Notes: generated by a model from the sequence alone, not told the origin. A stretch of DNA of 64,000 nt from Metallococcus carri (GCF_011440275.1 NZ_JAAOIV010000008.1:1-64000); one strand, 5' to 3'. Shown: positions 43,906 to 55,935, counted from the stretch's first letter. A program made the numbers and translations.

Positions 43906-45231
43906 ATGCCGTCCTCGCACTCTTCACTCGCCCTCGGCCTGGGCATCATCGGACTGGAGTTCGCCGCAGCGGTGACGGTGTTCGTGTCCTCCACGCTGCT
44001 GCCGGTGATCGCAGCAGATCTGCACGCCCGCGACCGGCTCGGACTGCTGATCGCCGGCTCGACGCTCGGCATGTTCGTGTCAATGCCGTTGAGCGGCAGG
44101 GCAATTCGCGCATTCTCGGCCACCCAGGTGCTCGGCGGCGGACTCGTGCTCAGCATCGGCGGCACGGCCATGGCGTCCCTCGCAGACGGACCGGTGGTCT
44201 TCGCCGTCGGCCGGGCGATCGCCGGCTTCGCCTCCGGCCTGCTCGCGGTCTTCGGGCTGTCCGCGGCGATCCGTCATCTCAGCGATGACGTGCGGGTCAG
44301 GGTGATCGCCGCGACGGCCGCGATGTGGATCCTGCCCGCGCTCGTCGGACCGCCGATCACGTTGGGGCTCAACGCGATCGTCGGCTGGCGCTGGACTCTG
44401 CTGCTGCCGCTGCCCTTTGTCGTGGTCGGTCGTGTGCTCGTCGCGCGTGCTACGCGGGACGACCCCGGCGAGCAGGACATCCGGCATACCTCCTGGAATG
44501 CCCTGCTCGTCCCGGTCGGTGTCGGCCTGATGGTGGTCGCGGCCGACCGGCCGCTCGCGATCGTCGTCGGCACGGTGATCGCCCTGATCGGTTTCGCCGC
44601 ACTGGTCCCCCGCGGCACCCTGCGCGCCCGGGTCGGCGCGCCCGCCGGGGTCGCCGCGCTGACCCTCTTCGGCCTCGGCTTCTTCGGCGCCGACGGCCTG
44701 GTCACCGTCTTGTTCACCGACGGCTTCGGCACCGACCTGCGTGCCGCCGGCCTGGCGCTGAGCGCGGCGCCGCTCGCCTGGTCGCTCAGCACTCCGCTGG
44801 TCCCGCGCCTGCGCACACGTGGCCTGCTGCCGTCCACCGCGCTCTGCCTCGCCGTCACCGGCCTGTGTGTGCTCGCCCTCGCGGTCGCGGTGGCGACCGG
44901 CGCGCCATACCCGCTGGTGATCCTCGCCTGGGCCGTCGCGGGCGTCGGGGTCGGCCTGGCCTATCCCACCCTCTATCTCGCCGCGTCCACCCCACCCGAA
45001 GGCACCGGCGCCACCGAGCTCGCCGCCGCGGTCATCACCGCCGAATCCTTCGGCGCCCTGCTCGGCGGCTCCGCCGGCTCGACCGTCCTCACCCTCACCG
45101 GACTCGGTCACGCGGCCCGGGTGCAAGGCCTCACCATCGCGTATGCCGGGTTCGGCGTCGTCGTCCTTCTCGCCGCCGTCCTCGCCACCCGCCTCGCACC
45201 TGCCCGCCCGCCCACCGAGCAGTCGGCCTGA
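43906..45231 (+). CDS. MFS transporter
   Basis: A 441-residue major facilitator with about twelve helices. MPLSGRAIRAFS after helix 2 occupies the place of the family's G-x-x-x-D/R-x-G loop, and AVGRAIAGFASGLLAVFGL fits helix 4 with its conserved arginine. Drug or metabolite efflux is likely but no substrate can be named. The start lies six bases after a -10-like sequence, so the message may be leaderless. Its TGA overlaps an ATG of the following small gene. Confidence 0.88.
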   Translation: MPSSHSSLALGLGIIGLEFAAAVTVFVSSTLLPVIAADLHARDRLGLLIAGSTLGMFVSMPLSGRAIRAFSATQVLGGGLVLSIGGTAMASLADGPVVFAVGRAIAGFASGLLAVFGLSAAIRHLSDDVRVRVIAATAAMWILPALVGPPITLGLNAIVGWRWTLLLPLPFVVVGRVLVARATRDDPGEQDIRHTSWNALLVPVGVGLMVVAADRPLAIVVGTVIALIGFAALVPRGTLRARVGAPAGVAALTLFGLGFFGADGLVTVLFTDGFGTDLRAAGLALSAAPLAWSLSTPLVPRLRTRGLLPSTALCLAVTGLCVLALAVAVATGAPYPLVILAWAVAGVGVGLAYPTLYLAASTPPEGTGATELAAAVITAESFGALLGGSAGSTVLTLTGLGHAARVQGLTIAYAGFGVVVLLAAVLATRLAPARPPTEQSA

Positions 45232-45250
45232 TGGCAGAGGCCTCTCATAT

Positions 45251-45278
45251 GTACTACGCCGTAGGACACTGTCATACT
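45251..45278 (+). promoter_or_regulatory. Inverted repeat and -10 upstream of the toxin-antitoxin-like pair
   Basis: GTACTAC (45251-45257) and GTAGGAC (45261-45267) form a near-perfect inverted repeat with a 3-base centre. CATACT (45273-45278) is a -10-like box six bases before the ATG at 45285. This layout suits autoregulation by a ribbon-helix-helix antitoxin. Confidence 0.5.
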
Positions 45279-45284
45279 CGGTGG

Positions 45285-45608
45285 ATGGGTGAGGCGCTCG
45301 TCTGGGACCGCGAAGCGGCGGCATACATTGGCTCGCGGTCGAGCCGATATCCAGCGGCGATCAACCTGCGCACGGAGTGGGCCCAGGAAGCCATGAATGA
45401 CATCGACCTAGCGGCCCTCGAGCCCGACCCGAAGTCTCGCATCGGAGCCTGCCGATTCATCGGCTTCTCCCCGTCTGCCGGCCGCGTTATCGTCATCGTC
45501 GCCTACCGCGACCTTGACGGTGACCTGCACGGTGTCAACGCGTGGCCGGCTACGGGCGCCGACCTCACCATCTACCAGGAAGGACGTGATGATGACTCGC
45601 GAAAATGA
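45285..45608 (+). CDS. Small protein, probable toxin partner of the downstream ribbon-helix-helix protein
   Basis: A 107-residue acidic protein with WAQEAMNDIDLAALEPDPKSRIGACRFIGFSPSAGRVIVIVAYRDLDGDLHGVNAWPA. A helix followed by two or three beta strands is reminiscent of the small RelE/BrnT-like toxin folds, but I do not recognise the family with certainty. The ATG at 45285 is chosen for its position after the -10 box; an upstream in-frame ATG at 45231 is possible. Its end overlaps the antitoxin-like gene by 17-20 bases. Toxicity is inferred from gene pairing. Confidence 0.6.
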   Translation: MGEALVWDREAAAYIGSRSSRYPAAINLRTEWAQEAMNDIDLAALEPDPKSRIGACRFIGFSPSAGRVIVIVAYRDLDGDLHGVNAWPATGADLTIYQEGRDDDSRK

Positions 45609-45834
45609 CCCCGCCTTCAGCGCTCGTCTCCGCGAAGAGTCCGAGCGCACCAAGGACGACCCATACCCGCCCGACACCGTCGTTCGGCGACCCAACAGAT
45701 CCCAGGTGTACTCCGTGCGCCTCACGCCGGACGAGCAAGCCCGGGTGCAGAGCGTTGCCGACGCGATGCACCTGCCCGCCTCCACGCTGGTGCGCTCGTG
45801 GATCCTCGAGCGACTGGACCAGGAGAGCGCTTAA
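45592..45834 (+). CDS. Ribbon-helix-helix protein, probable antitoxin
   Basis: An 80-residue protein. The C-terminal half, SQVYSVRLTPDEQARVQSVADAMHLPASTLVRSW, is a ribbon-helix-helix (CopG/Arc type) DNA-binding fold: one strand and two helices with LPASTLVR at the turn. AGGAAGGA (45577-45584) is the ribosome site; ATG 45592 gives the better spacing than ATG 45589. It overlaps the end of the putative toxin gene, as in many type II modules. It converges on atpD across a perfect terminator. Confidence 0.75.
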   Translation: MTRENDPAFSARLREESERTKDDPYPPDTVVRRPNRSQVYSVRLTPDEQARVQSVADAMHLPASTLVRSWILERLDQESA

Positions 45835-45851
45835 CCACCGCAAACAACGAA

Positions 45852-45881
45852 GCGGCCGGGGTGCGATCGCACCCCGGCCGC
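45852..45881. terminator. Bidirectional terminator between the antitoxin gene and atpD
   Basis: A perfect 30-bp palindrome opening GCGGCCGGGGTGCGA, centred between 45866 and 45867. It is flanked by A-rich sequence to the left (CAAACAACGAA) and CTTCG to the right. It ends the atp operon after atpD, which means atpC at 26.6 kb cannot be part of that transcript. Confidence 0.85.
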
Positions 45882-45901
45882 CTTCGCGGGTCAGACCGAC
45901 G

Positions 45902-48326
<2,425 letters not shown>

Positions 48327-48372
48327 TGGGGCCCCTTTCTACGCTGTAGGCGTCGAGTTCAGATCCGGCAGC

Positions 48373-50007
48373 TCACTGGTGCTGCTTGACGATCTTCTGC
48401 TGGTTGATCTGGTCCTCGGTGATCTCGTCGAAGCGTTCCGAGCCCTCGCCGCCGTGGTCCGGGGTGGAGCGGAACTCCTTCTTGTATGCCGCCATCGCGT
48501 CCTCGAACTTCTTCTTGCCGTCGTCGTCGAGCTTGGTGGACTCGCGAATGCTGCGCAGGAAGTCGCCGTGCTCACGACGCAGGAACTCCAGCCAGCCGGA
48601 CTCGAACCGGCCCACATCCTCGGTGGCGACATCGTCGAGCTGGCCGGTGGTGCCGGCCCAGATCGCCGCGACCTGCTCCTCGAGCGGGTAGGGGTCGTTC
48701 TGCGGCTGCTTGAACATCGCCATCAGCCGCTCACCGCGGGCGAGCTGGCGACGGGACGCGGCGTCCAGGTCGGAGGCGAACATCGCGAACGCCTCCATCT
48801 CGCGGAACTGCGCGAGGTCGACCTTGATCGAACCGGTCACGGCCTTCATCGCCTTGGTCATCGCCGCACCACCGACTCGGGAGACCGAGATACCCACGTC
48901 GACCGCGGGGCGCTGGTTGGCGTTGAACAGGTCGGCCTGCAAGAAGATCTGGCCGTCGGTGATGGAGATGACGTTCGTCGGGATGTATGCCGACACGTCG
49001 CCGGCCTTGGTCTCGATGATCGGCAGACCGGTCATCGAGCCCGCGCCGAGCTCGTCGGACAGCTTCGCGCAACGCTCGAGCAGGCGGCTGTGCAGGTAGA
49101 ACACGTCGCCCGGGTAGGCCTCGCGGCCCGGCGGGCGGCGCAGCAGCAGCGACATCGCGCGGTAGGCCTCGGCCTGCTTGGACAGGTCGTCGAAGACGAT
49201 CAGCACGTGCTTGCCGTCATACATCCAGTGCTGGCCGATGGCCGAACCGGTGAACGGGGCAAGGTACTTAAAGCCCGCGGGGTCACCGGCGGGGGCGTTG
49301 ACGATGGTGGTGTACTCCATCGCGCCGGCCTCTTCGAGGGTCGCGCGGACCTCGGACACGGTGGAGTTCTTCTGACCGATGGCGACGTAGATGCAGCGGA
49401 CCTGCTGCTCCGGGTCGCCGGTCTCCCAGTACTCCTTCTGGTTGATGATCGTGTCGGTGGCGATCGTGGTCTTGCCGGTCTTGCGGTCACCGATGATCAG
49501 CTGACGCTGGCCACGACCGATCGGGGTCATCGAGTCGATCGCCTTGATGCCGGTCATCAGCGGCTGGTGCACCGACTTGCGCTGCACCACCGTCGGCGCC
49601 TGCAGCTCGAGCGGGCGGCGGACGTCGGCCTTGACCTCGCCCAGGCCGTCGATCGGGTTGCCCAGCGGGTCGACCACGCGGCCGAGGTAGGCGTCGCCGA
49701 CCGGGACCGAGAGGACCTCGCCGGTGCGCTTGACCTGCTGGCCTTCCTCGATGCCGTCGAACTCACCGAGGATGACGACGCCGATCTCGTGGACGTCGAG
49801 GTTCAGGGCGATGCCGAGGGTGCCGTCCTCGAACTGCAGCAACTCGTTGGTCATGCACGAGGGCAGACCCTCGACGTGGGCGATGCCGTCGGCGGCGTCG
49901 ACCACGGTCCCGACCTCCTCGCGCGAGGCGGCCGAGGGCTCGTAGGACTGGACGTACCCGTCCAGCGCGTCCCGGATCTCCTCCGGACGGATGGAGAGCT
50001 CGGTCAT
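48373..50007 (-). CDS. atpA: ATP synthase alpha subunit
   Basis: A 544-residue non-catalytic F1 subunit. It contains the P-loop [28 protein letters not shown] and the C-terminal bundle starting around [12 protein letters not shown]. The ATG at 50007 is chosen for its spacing from AAGGAG; ATG 50010 and 50022 are alternatives. The C-terminal tail (residues 505-544) is charged and slightly longer than in enteric homologues, as usual in actinobacteria. Confidence 0.97.
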   Translation of the reverse strand: MTELSIRPEEIRDALDGYVQSYEPSAASREEVGTVVDAADGIAHVEGLPSCMTNELLQFEDGTLGIALNLDVHEIGVVILGEFDGIEEGQQVKRTGEVLSVPVGDAYLGRVVDPLGNPIDGLGEVKADVRRPLELQAPTVVQRKSVHQPLMTGIKAIDSMTPIGRGQRQLIIGDRKTGKTTIATDTIINQKEYWETGDPEQQVRCIYVAIGQKNSTVSEVRATLEEAGAMEYTTIVNAPAGDPAGFKYLAPFTGSAIGQHWMYDGKHVLIVFDDLSKQAEAYRAMSLLLRRPPGREAYPGDVFYLHSRLLERCAKLSDELGAGSMTGLPIIETKAGDVSAYIPTNVISITDGQIFLQADLFNANQRPAVDVGISVSRVGGAAMTKAMKAVTGSIKVDLAQFREMEAFAMFASDLDAASRRQLARGERLMAMFKQPQNDPYPLEEQVAAIWAGTTGQLDDVATEDVGRFESGWLEFLRREHGDFLRSIRESTKLDDDGKKKFEDAMAAYKKEFRSTPDHGGEGSERFDEITEDQINQQKIVKQHQ

Positions 50008-50071
50008 CATCTTCTCCTTCATTGCGGGCGGTGGGCCCGTCGTTCAAGCCTGGGGTGGTGGGGTGGGCTGC

Positions 50072-50884
50072 TCAGCCCGCCATCGTGCGGCGGACCTCTT
50101 CGAGCCGGGACAGGATCGTGCCGTCGATGACCTCGTCACCCACCTGCACGCGGATGCCGCCGACGACCTGGGGGTCGACGATGACGTTGGTCACGATGGA
50201 CCGGTTGTAGAGCCGGGACAGGCCCTGGGTGAGCCGGTCCTTCTGCGCGGGCTCCAACGGACGCGCGACGGTCACCGTGGCGGTGAGCTCGTCGCGCACC
50301 GAGGCGGCGGTGCGCAGATAGTCGGCGATGACGCGCTCGAAGCGGCGGCCCCGCGGGAAAGACGCGGCGCGCTCGGCGAGGAAGATGGTCTCCTGCTCCG
50401 CCTTGCCGTCGAGCAGCTTCTTGACCAAGGCGGCCTTATCCGCACCGGACCGCTGGCGGTCCAGCAGCGCGTCCCGCAGGCCGGGGTCACCGGCCACGGT
50501 GCGCTCGAAGCGGAACAGCTCCTCCTCCACCTGGTCCAGCCGGCCGCGACGCTCGGCCGCGCCGAAGGCGGCAGCCACGGCGATCTCCTCGGCCGCGTCG
50601 ACCAGGTCGCGGTCGGACGACCAGCGCTGGCCGACCGCTTCACGCACGAGACCGAGCGTGGCGTCGGACACCTTGCCACCGAAGACGCGGTCGACCAGCC
50701 CGGTGCGAGCCGAGGTGTCCCGCGAGGTGTCGACGAGCGCGCGCCGCAGGGCAGCGCTGGAGGCCAGCACCTCGGTGACCGCGAAGAGCTCACGGCTGAT
50801 CGTCGCCGCATCGCCGCCGTCGCCGAGCTGGTGACCGAGCGAGGTGCGCAACGAGACCAGAGATCCGCGAGAAGCCCCTTGCAT
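50072..50884 (-). CDS. atpH: ATP synthase delta subunit
   Basis: A 270-residue delta subunit, the usual actinobacterial length (longer than the 177 residues of enteric delta). The C-terminal part (VTVARPLEPAQKDRLTQGLSRLYNRSIVTNVIVDPQVVGGIRVQVGDEVIDGTILSRL) is the conserved OSCP/delta signature. The ATG overlaps the atpF stop by one base. Confidence 0.95.
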   Translation of the reverse strand: MQGASRGSLVSLRTSLGHQLGDGGDAATISRELFAVTEVLASSAALRRALVDTSRDTSARTGLVDRVFGGKVSDATLGLVREAVGQRWSSDRDLVDAAEEIAVAAAFGAAERRGRLDQVEEELFRFERTVAGDPGLRDALLDRQRSGADKAALVKKLLDGKAEQETIFLAERAASFPRGRRFERVIADYLRTAASVRDELTATVTVARPLEPAQKDRLTQGLSRLYNRSIVTNVIVDPQVVGGIRVQVGDEVIDGTILSRLEEVRRTMAG

Positions 50885-51486
50885 CAGGCCCCCGCCTCAC
50901 CGCTGGTCGAACCGACCTTGGTCGGGGTGACCTTGCCGGCCTCGAGTTCGCCGAGGAAACGCTCGACGATGCCGCGCTGACGCACGTCGTCGTGCAGCGA
51001 CTCACCGACGATCTTGCTGGCCAGGTCGGTCGACAGGCGACCGACATCCGAGCGCAGCGACACGGCGGCCTGCTGACGCTCGGCGGCGATCTGCTTGTGC
51101 GCGTTGTCGATGATGCGCTGCGCCTCGGCGTTGGCCTGCTCGCGGGAGTCGGCGACGATCTGCGCGCCCTGGCTGCGGGCGTCCTCGCGGATCTTGGCGG
51201 CCTCGTCCTGCGCGCCGCGCAGCTGGTCTTCGTACTGCTGCTTGGCGGCCTCGGCCTGACGCTGGGCTTCGCCCGCCTGCTCCATGCCGCCCTCGATGGC
51301 GGCGGTCCGCTCGGCGTAAGCCTGCTCCAGGCGCGGCACCACGAACCTTTGGATCAGGAACAGCAGGACCAGGAAGGCGACGATGCCGAAGATCAGCTCG
51401 CCCCAGGCCGGGATGATCGGGACCTTGACGCCCGGTCCTTCCTCAGCTGCCTTCAGGCCCGCAGCGATGGCTGCGTTGGTGTGCAT
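50884..51486 (-). CDS. atpF: ATP synthase b subunit
   Basis: A 200-residue peripheral stalk subunit. One transmembrane helix (LIFGIVAFLVLLFLIQRFVVPRL, about 27-50) is followed by a long Ala/Gln/Glu-rich coiled coil (AGEAQRQAEAAKQQYEDQLRGA and onward). Its TGA overlaps the atpH ATG. Confidence 0.95.
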   Translation of the reverse strand: MHTNAAIAAGLKAAEEGPGVKVPIIPAWGELIFGIVAFLVLLFLIQRFVVPRLEQAYAERTAAIEGGMEQAGEAQRQAEAAKQQYEDQLRGAQDEAAKIREDARSQGAQIVADSREQANAEAQRIIDNAHKQIAAERQQAAVSLRSDVGRLSTDLASKIVGESLHDDVRQRGIVERFLGELEAGKVTPTKVGSTSGEAGA

Positions 51487-51534
51487 GGGTTACTCCTACT
51501 AGGACGCTGGTCGGCTGGTGGCTCGATGCTCGAC

Positions 51535-51741
51535 TTACCGGAAGACGAACGCGAGGACCAGACCGAAGATGGCGAGCGCCTCGGCGAGCGCGAAGCCCAG
51601 GATGGCGATCGACTGCAGCATGCTGCGGGTCTCAGGGTTGCGCGCCACACCGTTGATGTAGGCGGCGAAGATGAGGCCGATACCGACACCGGGGCCGATG
51701 GCCGACAGGCCGTAGCCGAGGATCGCGATGTTGCCCTGCAT
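51535..51741 (-). CDS. atpE: ATP synthase c subunit
   Basis: A 68-residue proteolipid with two helices and a polar loop ARNPE. The ion-binding carboxylate is Glu54 in [13 protein letters not shown], and GPGVGIG lies in helix 1. Neighbouring side chains suggest proton, not sodium, coupling. A long purine-rich ribosome site (AAAGGAAAGAGAG) precedes the ATG, consistent with the high copy number needed for the c-ring. Confidence 0.97.
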   Translation of the reverse strand: MQGNIAILGYGLSAIGPGVGIGLIFAAYINGVARNPETRSMLQSIAILGFALAEALAIFGLVLAFVFR

Positions 51742-51823
51742 GATCTCTCTTTCCTTTATGGGGTGCCCGTCCGGTCGTTCCGACCGGCGGGAGCGTGAGG
51801 GGTTATGAAGTTGTCGCGCCGGC

Positions 51824-52630
51824 TCAGTGCTCGTTGGACAACGAGTCGGCGATGTAGGTGGCTGCGAGCAGCGTGAAGATGTAGGCCTGCAGGAACTCGA
51901 TCAGCGCCTCGAAGACGGTCATCACGAAGGCCAGCAGCCAGGAGCCGATGCCCGCGACCTTCAGGCCGGGGCCACCCTCGAGCACCATGTACTGGCCGCC
52001 GAGGATGAACAGCAGCAGCAGCATGTGGCCGGCGAACATGTTGCCGAACAGTCGCAGGGCGAGCGTCACCGGGCGGGTGATGAAGTAGGTGATCAGCTCC
52101 AGCGGGATGATCAGGACGTAGATGCCCTTCGGCAGCCCCGAGGGGATCAGACCCTTGAAGTAGCCGGCGACGCCCTTCCGCTTGATGCCGATGGCGTGGT
52201 AGATCACGTAGACCAGCAGCGCGAGCCCGATCGGGAAGCCGACCCGGCTGAAGGTCGGGTACTGGAACGGCGGGATGATGCCGAACAGGTTGTTGACCAG
52301 GATCAGCATGAACAGGCTGAACAGCAGCGGGACGTACTTGATGAACTCCTTGGACCCGATGGTGTCCTGGGCCACGGAGTTGCGCACGAAGTTGTAGACC
52401 TGCTCGGTCAGCCACTGACCCTTACCCGGCACGACCGCGGCCTTGCGGGTCGTGGCGATGAGGAAGCCGGCGATGAAGATGATCGAGATGATCATCAGCA
52501 ACATCGGACGGGTGAACGCCCACTGCCCGCTGCCGATCAACGGCTGGTAGAAATCCGCGGGGGACGGCGCTTCGAAGCCGCCGCCTTCCGCGGAGCCCGA
52601 GGCCGCCATGGCCTGCACGGTGAAGCTCAC
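51824..52630 (-). CDS. atpB: ATP synthase a subunit
   Basis: A 268-residue membrane subunit. [16 protein letters not shown] carries the essential arginine (RLFGNM) facing the c-ring, and the last helices include [23 protein letters not shown] 52630 has GAGGAG five bases upstream. It is the first of the structural genes atpB-E-F-H-A-G-D. Confidence 0.97.
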   Translation of the reverse strand: MSFTVQAMAASGSAEGGGFEAPSPADFYQPLIGSGQWAFTRPMLLMIISIIFIAGFLIATTRKAAVVPGKGQWLTEQVYNFVRNSVAQDTIGSKEFIKYVPLLFSLFMLILVNNLFGIIPPFQYPTFSRVGFPIGLALLVYVIYHAIGIKRKGVAGYFKGLIPSGLPKGIYVLIIPLELITYFITRPVTLALRLFGNMFAGHMLLLLFILGGQYMVLEGGPGLKVAGIGSWLLAFVMTVFEALIEFLQAYIFTLLAATYIADSLSNEH

Positions 52631-52700
52631 AGAGTCTCCTCAGTCAACGTCCAGCTAGTGGGGGAAGTCTGGTGGGGCAGCGCGCTGATGGGCCGCCGAG

Positions 52701-52949
52701 TCATCCCGTACCGTACCTGAACCAGATCAGGTACAGCGACAGGGCCATACCGGCCAGAATCCCGATCAACACCAGGAATCCGGTGTGCAGCCAGCGATCC
52801 AGCAACCAGCCCAGCCCGCCGAGCATCAGCGGTCCGGAGATGAGATAGCTGGTGACGCTCCAGGCCACGGATTCGGGAATGGGCCCGGGCCGGTAGTCCT
52901 TGCGCGGCTCGCCGGTCGCGGGGTCGATCGGTGTGCGGTCGTCGGCCAT
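52701..52949 (-). CDS. AtpZ/AtpI-type small membrane protein
   Basis: An 82-residue protein with two helices (WSVTSYLISGPLMLGGLGWLLDRW and FLVLIGILAGMALSLYLIWFRYG). The position between the AtpI-like gene and atpB, and the GWLLDRW loop, match the AtpZ group of ATP synthase accessory proteins implicated in c-ring assembly or ion supply. ATG 52949 (MADDRTPI) is preferred to ATG 52973. Confidence 0.75.
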   Translation of the reverse strand: MADDRTPIDPATGEPRKDYRPGPIPESVAWSVTSYLISGPLMLGGLGWLLDRWLHTGFLVLIGILAGMALSLYLIWFRYGTG

Positions 52950-52988
52950 CGTGGCCACCTCCATCGTGCGCACCTGCTGGTGGGATCG

Positions 52989-53435
52989 TCATACGGCACC
53001 TCCCGTGGGCTCGATGTCGTAGACCGGCTTGCGGGCGCGGGCGAACGCGATCACCTGCGCGACCTGCCAGACGAGCGTGACGACCAACAGCGCGAGCCCG
53101 AAGGCCACCCCGTCGAGCCAATCCTGACTGCCGAGCGCGAGCGCGACCACGCCCAGGAAGATGAGTTGGCCGAGGTAGACCGCAAGCGCTCCGGCGAGCA
53201 CGGACAGCCAGTGGGCGGTGACCACCCGCTTCATCACGAGCAGGCCCGCGGTGAAGAACACGATCGCGACGAGCGCACCGAGCGCGGCCGCTCCCCCGCC
53301 GGACGGACCGCGGGTGATCCAGAAGACGATGACCACGATGGGGAAGGTCACCGCGGAAGCAAGGAACCCGGCGCGCAGCATGGCTGCGAAAGGGGTGGCG
53401 TGGGGCACGGTGTCCGTGCTCGGCGCGCCGTCCAT
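52989..53435 (-). CDS. AtpI-like membrane protein
   Basis: A 148-residue protein with four helices (AMLRAGFLASAVTFPIVVIVFWI, then AALGALVAIVFFTAGLLVMKRV and two more). Its place before the ATP synthase genes and its topology fit the AtpI/DUF family of assembly factors. The ATG at 53435 has support from length and topology. An overlapping 407-residue frame through the WecA-like gene is a shadow. Confidence 0.75.
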   Translation of the reverse strand: MDGAPSTDTVPHATPFAAMLRAGFLASAVTFPIVVIVFWITRGPSGGGAAALGALVAIVFFTAGLLVMKRVVTAHWLSVLAGALAVYLGQLIFLGVVALALGSQDWLDGVAFGLALLVVTLVWQVAQVIAFARARKPVYDIEPTGGAV

Positions 53436-53524
53436 GGCGGGGTCCAATCTGCCGGTTCGTGGGCGTCGACGATGGCGTCTCGCGAAGGGCAAGCTCGAGG
53501 TCTCCCTCTTGCTTGTGAAAACTA

Positions 53525-54625
53525 TCACAAGCTCCGGCGGCGGCCCAATCCGGGGAGGCCGAGGGTGAGCGCGACGCACACCAGCAGCCCGATCGCGAGC
53601 ACGGTCGTGCTCACCGCGACCGGCCAGAAGACATAGGAGAGCACTCCCCCGGCGACCGTGAGCGCCCACAGATAGAGCAGCACGACGGCTTGGCGGTGCG
53701 GGTGGCCCATGGCGAGCATCTTGTGGTGCAGATGCTTGGCGTCCGGCTTCCAGAACTTCAGCCCACGGCGCTGGATGGCGAGCAGGACGTCCAGCACCGG
53801 CAGCGCGAGGATCGACAGCGGCAGCACGAGCGGGAGCCAGAACACCACCAGGGTCGAGGCGCCGAGCTTGCTCGAGCCGGGGTCGACATTGCCGGTGAAG
53901 GACACCGTGGCCGCCGCGAGCAGCAGGCCCAGCAGCAGCGCTCCCGCGTCGCCCATGAACAACTTGGCCGGGTGGAAGTTGTGCGGCAGGAAGCCGACAC
54001 AACACCCGATGATCGCCGCGGCGAGGAAGGCCGCGGTGGAGAACACCGTCACCGGCTCGGAGTTCGGCGGCGTCGTGACGTAGACGAACAAGAAGAAGGC
54101 CAGCGCCGCGATCGCGACCATGCCAGCCGCGAGACCGTCCAGGCCGTCGACGAAGTTCACCGCATTGGTCGAGGCGATCACGATCAGCACGGTCAGCGCG
54201 ACGAGCATCCACTGCGGCAGGATCGTCTGCGTGCCGGCGAAGGGCACGAGCGTCATCTGCACGCCGGCGAAGGTCATGATGCCGGCGACCACGATCTGCC
54301 CGGCGAATTTGGTGATGGCGTCGAGGTCGACGAAATCGTCCAGCGCGCCGAGCACGGTGATGAGCAGTGCGGCCACACCGATGCCGAGCACCTCGCGACT
54401 GCGGATCAGCGGGCCGAGCTTGGGCAATTGCGCCGCGACGATCGCCGCGGCAGCGAAGCCGACCAACATCGCCACGCCGCCCAGGCGCGGGATCGGCACC
54501 GAGTGCACGTCGCGGCCGCGCACCGGGGTCACCGCCCCGGCCCGGACCGCGACGAGCCGCACCGCCGGCGTCACCACGAAGGTGATCGCCGCGGCGATCA
54601 CACAGACGAGCAGATATTCACGCAC
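53525..54625 (-). CDS. WecA/MraY-family undecaprenyl-phosphate sugar-1-phosphate transferase
   Basis: A 366-residue polytopic enzyme, about eleven helices. LGALDDFVDLD provides the metal-binding aspartates, ASTNAVNFVDGLDGLAAG the catalytic loop, FHPAKLFMGDAGALLLG the second acidic loop and DAKHLHHKMLAMGH the histidine motif of WecA-type enzymes. It should move GlcNAc-1-phosphate to decaprenyl/undecaprenyl phosphate to start cell-wall linker or polysaccharide synthesis. It is conserved upstream of atp genes in actinobacteria. Confidence 0.92.
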   Translation of the reverse strand: MREYLLVCVIAAAITFVVTPAVRLVAVRAGAVTPVRGRDVHSVPIPRLGGVAMLVGFAAAAIVAAQLPKLGPLIRSREVLGIGVAALLITVLGALDDFVDLDAITKFAGQIVVAGIMTFAGVQMTLVPFAGTQTILPQWMLVALTVLIVIASTNAVNFVDGLDGLAAGMVAIAALAFFLFVYVTTPPNSEPVTVFSTAAFLAAAIIGCCVGFLPHNFHPAKLFMGDAGALLLGLLLAAATVSFTGNVDPGSSKLGASTLVVFWLPLVLPLSILALPVLDVLLAIQRRGLKFWKPDAKHLHHKMLAMGHPHRQAVVLLYLWALTVAGGVLSYVFWPVAVSTTVLAIGLLVCVALTLGLPGLGRRRSL

Positions 54626-54654
54626 AGCCGGTCAGCGACGCCCCTCTACTTGTC

Positions 54655-55935
54655 CTACTTGGCTCGCGGGTATGCCGGGAACTGGGTCACCAGCTCGGTG
54701 ACCTGCGCCTTGACGTCCTTGGCCACCTGGTGCTCCGGCGTGCCGTCGCCCTGCGTGATTGCCCGGTGGATGAGGTCGGCGATGGTGACCATCTGTTCGG
54801 TGCCCATGCCCTGCGTCGTGACCGACGGCGTGCCCACCCGGATGCCGGAGGCGATATTGGGCTTTTGCGGGTCGAACGGGATGGCGTTCTTGTTGAGCAC
54901 GATGCCGGCCGCGTCAGCGCGCTGCTCGGCCTCGGCTCCGGTGACCCCGATGCCCTGCAGGTCGTGCAACGACAGGTGGGTGTCGGTGCCTCCCGTCGTG
55001 GGACGAATCCCCTTGTCCCCCAACGCCTTTGCCAGCGCCTGCGAGTTGTCGATGACCTGCTGGGCGTAGGCGGCGTATTCGGGGGTCGCGCACTCCTTGA
55101 AGTTGACCGCCTTGGCCGCGATGGTGTGCATCTGCGGGCCACCTTGCATCATCGGGAAGACCGCCTTGTCCAGCTTGGCGGCGTGCTCGGCCTTGCAGAC
55201 CAGCGCGCCGGACCGCGGACCGCGCAAGACCTTGTGCGTGGTGAAGGTGACCACATCGGCATACGGCACGGGGCTGGGGATCGCCTTGCCGGCGACCAGC
55301 CCGATGAAGTGGGCCGCGTCGACCCAGAAGATCGCACCGATCTCATCGGCCAGCTTGCGGAAGAACTCGAAGTCGATGAGGCGCGGGATCGCCGAACCGC
55401 CGGCGAGGATCACCTTGGGCTTGTGCTCCTTGGCGAGCCGTTCGACCTCGGCGTAGTCGATGTCTTCGGTCTGCTTGTCGACGCCATAGTGCACGGCGTT
55501 GAACCACTTGCCGGAGAAGCTCACCTTGGCACCGTGGGTGAGGTGGCCACCCATCGGCAGGGCCATCGCGAGCAGGGTGTCGCCCGGCTGCAGGAACGCG
55601 CCGTAGACCGCCTGGTTGGCGCTCGCCCCGGAATGCGGCTGGACATTGGCGTGATCGGCGCCGAAGAGCTCCTTGGCGCGCTCGATCGCGATGTTCTCGG
55701 CCTTGTCGACCTCGGCGCACCCGCCGTAGTAGCGACGACCCGGGTAGCCCTCGGCATATTTGTTGGTCAGCGTCGAGCCGAGAGCCGTGATCACCGCCGG
55801 GCTGGAGAGGTTCTCGCTCGCGATGAGCTGCAGACCGCTGCGGATGCGGTCCAGCTCGGACAGCAGCACGCCCGCGATGTCGGGGTCGAAGGACTGCAGG
55901 GCATCGAAGTCGGAGCCGTAGAACGGAGTCGTCAT
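54655..55935 (-). CDS. glyA: Serine hydroxymethyltransferase
   Basis: A 426-residue PLP enzyme: YPGRRYYGGCAEVDKAENIAIERAKELFG, SGASANQAVYGAFLQPGD, and VVTFTTHKVLRGPRSG, which contains the PLP lysine. It interconverts serine and glycine with tetrahydrofolate. It starts 10 bp after the sua5 stop, so the two are co-transcribed. Confidence 0.96.
   Translation of the reverse strand: MTTPFYGSDFDALQSFDPDIAGVLLSELDRIRSGLQLIASENLSSPAVITALGSTLTNKYAEGYPGRRYYGGCAEVDKAENIAIERAKELFGADHANVQPHSGASANQAVYGAFLQPGDTLLAMALPMGGHLTHGAKVSFSGKWFNAVHYGVDKQTEDIDYAEVERLAKEHKPKVILAGGSAIPRLIDFEFFRKLADEIGAIFWVDAAHFIGLVAGKAIPSPVPYADVVTFTTHKVLRGPRSGALVCKAEHAAKLDKAVFPMMQGGPQMHTIAAKAVNFKECATPEYAAYAQQVIDNSQALAKALGDKGIRPTTGGTDTHLSLHDLQGIGVTGAEAEQRADAAGIVLNKNAIPFDPQKPNIASGIRVGTPSVTTQGMGTEQMVTIADLIHRAITQGDGTPEHQVAKDVKAQVTELVTQFPAYPRAK

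Noticed and set aside
52989-54212. A 407-residue membrane protein
   Set aside because: Its N-terminal two-thirds overlaps the WecA-like gene in another frame. The real AtpI-like gene begins at 53435.
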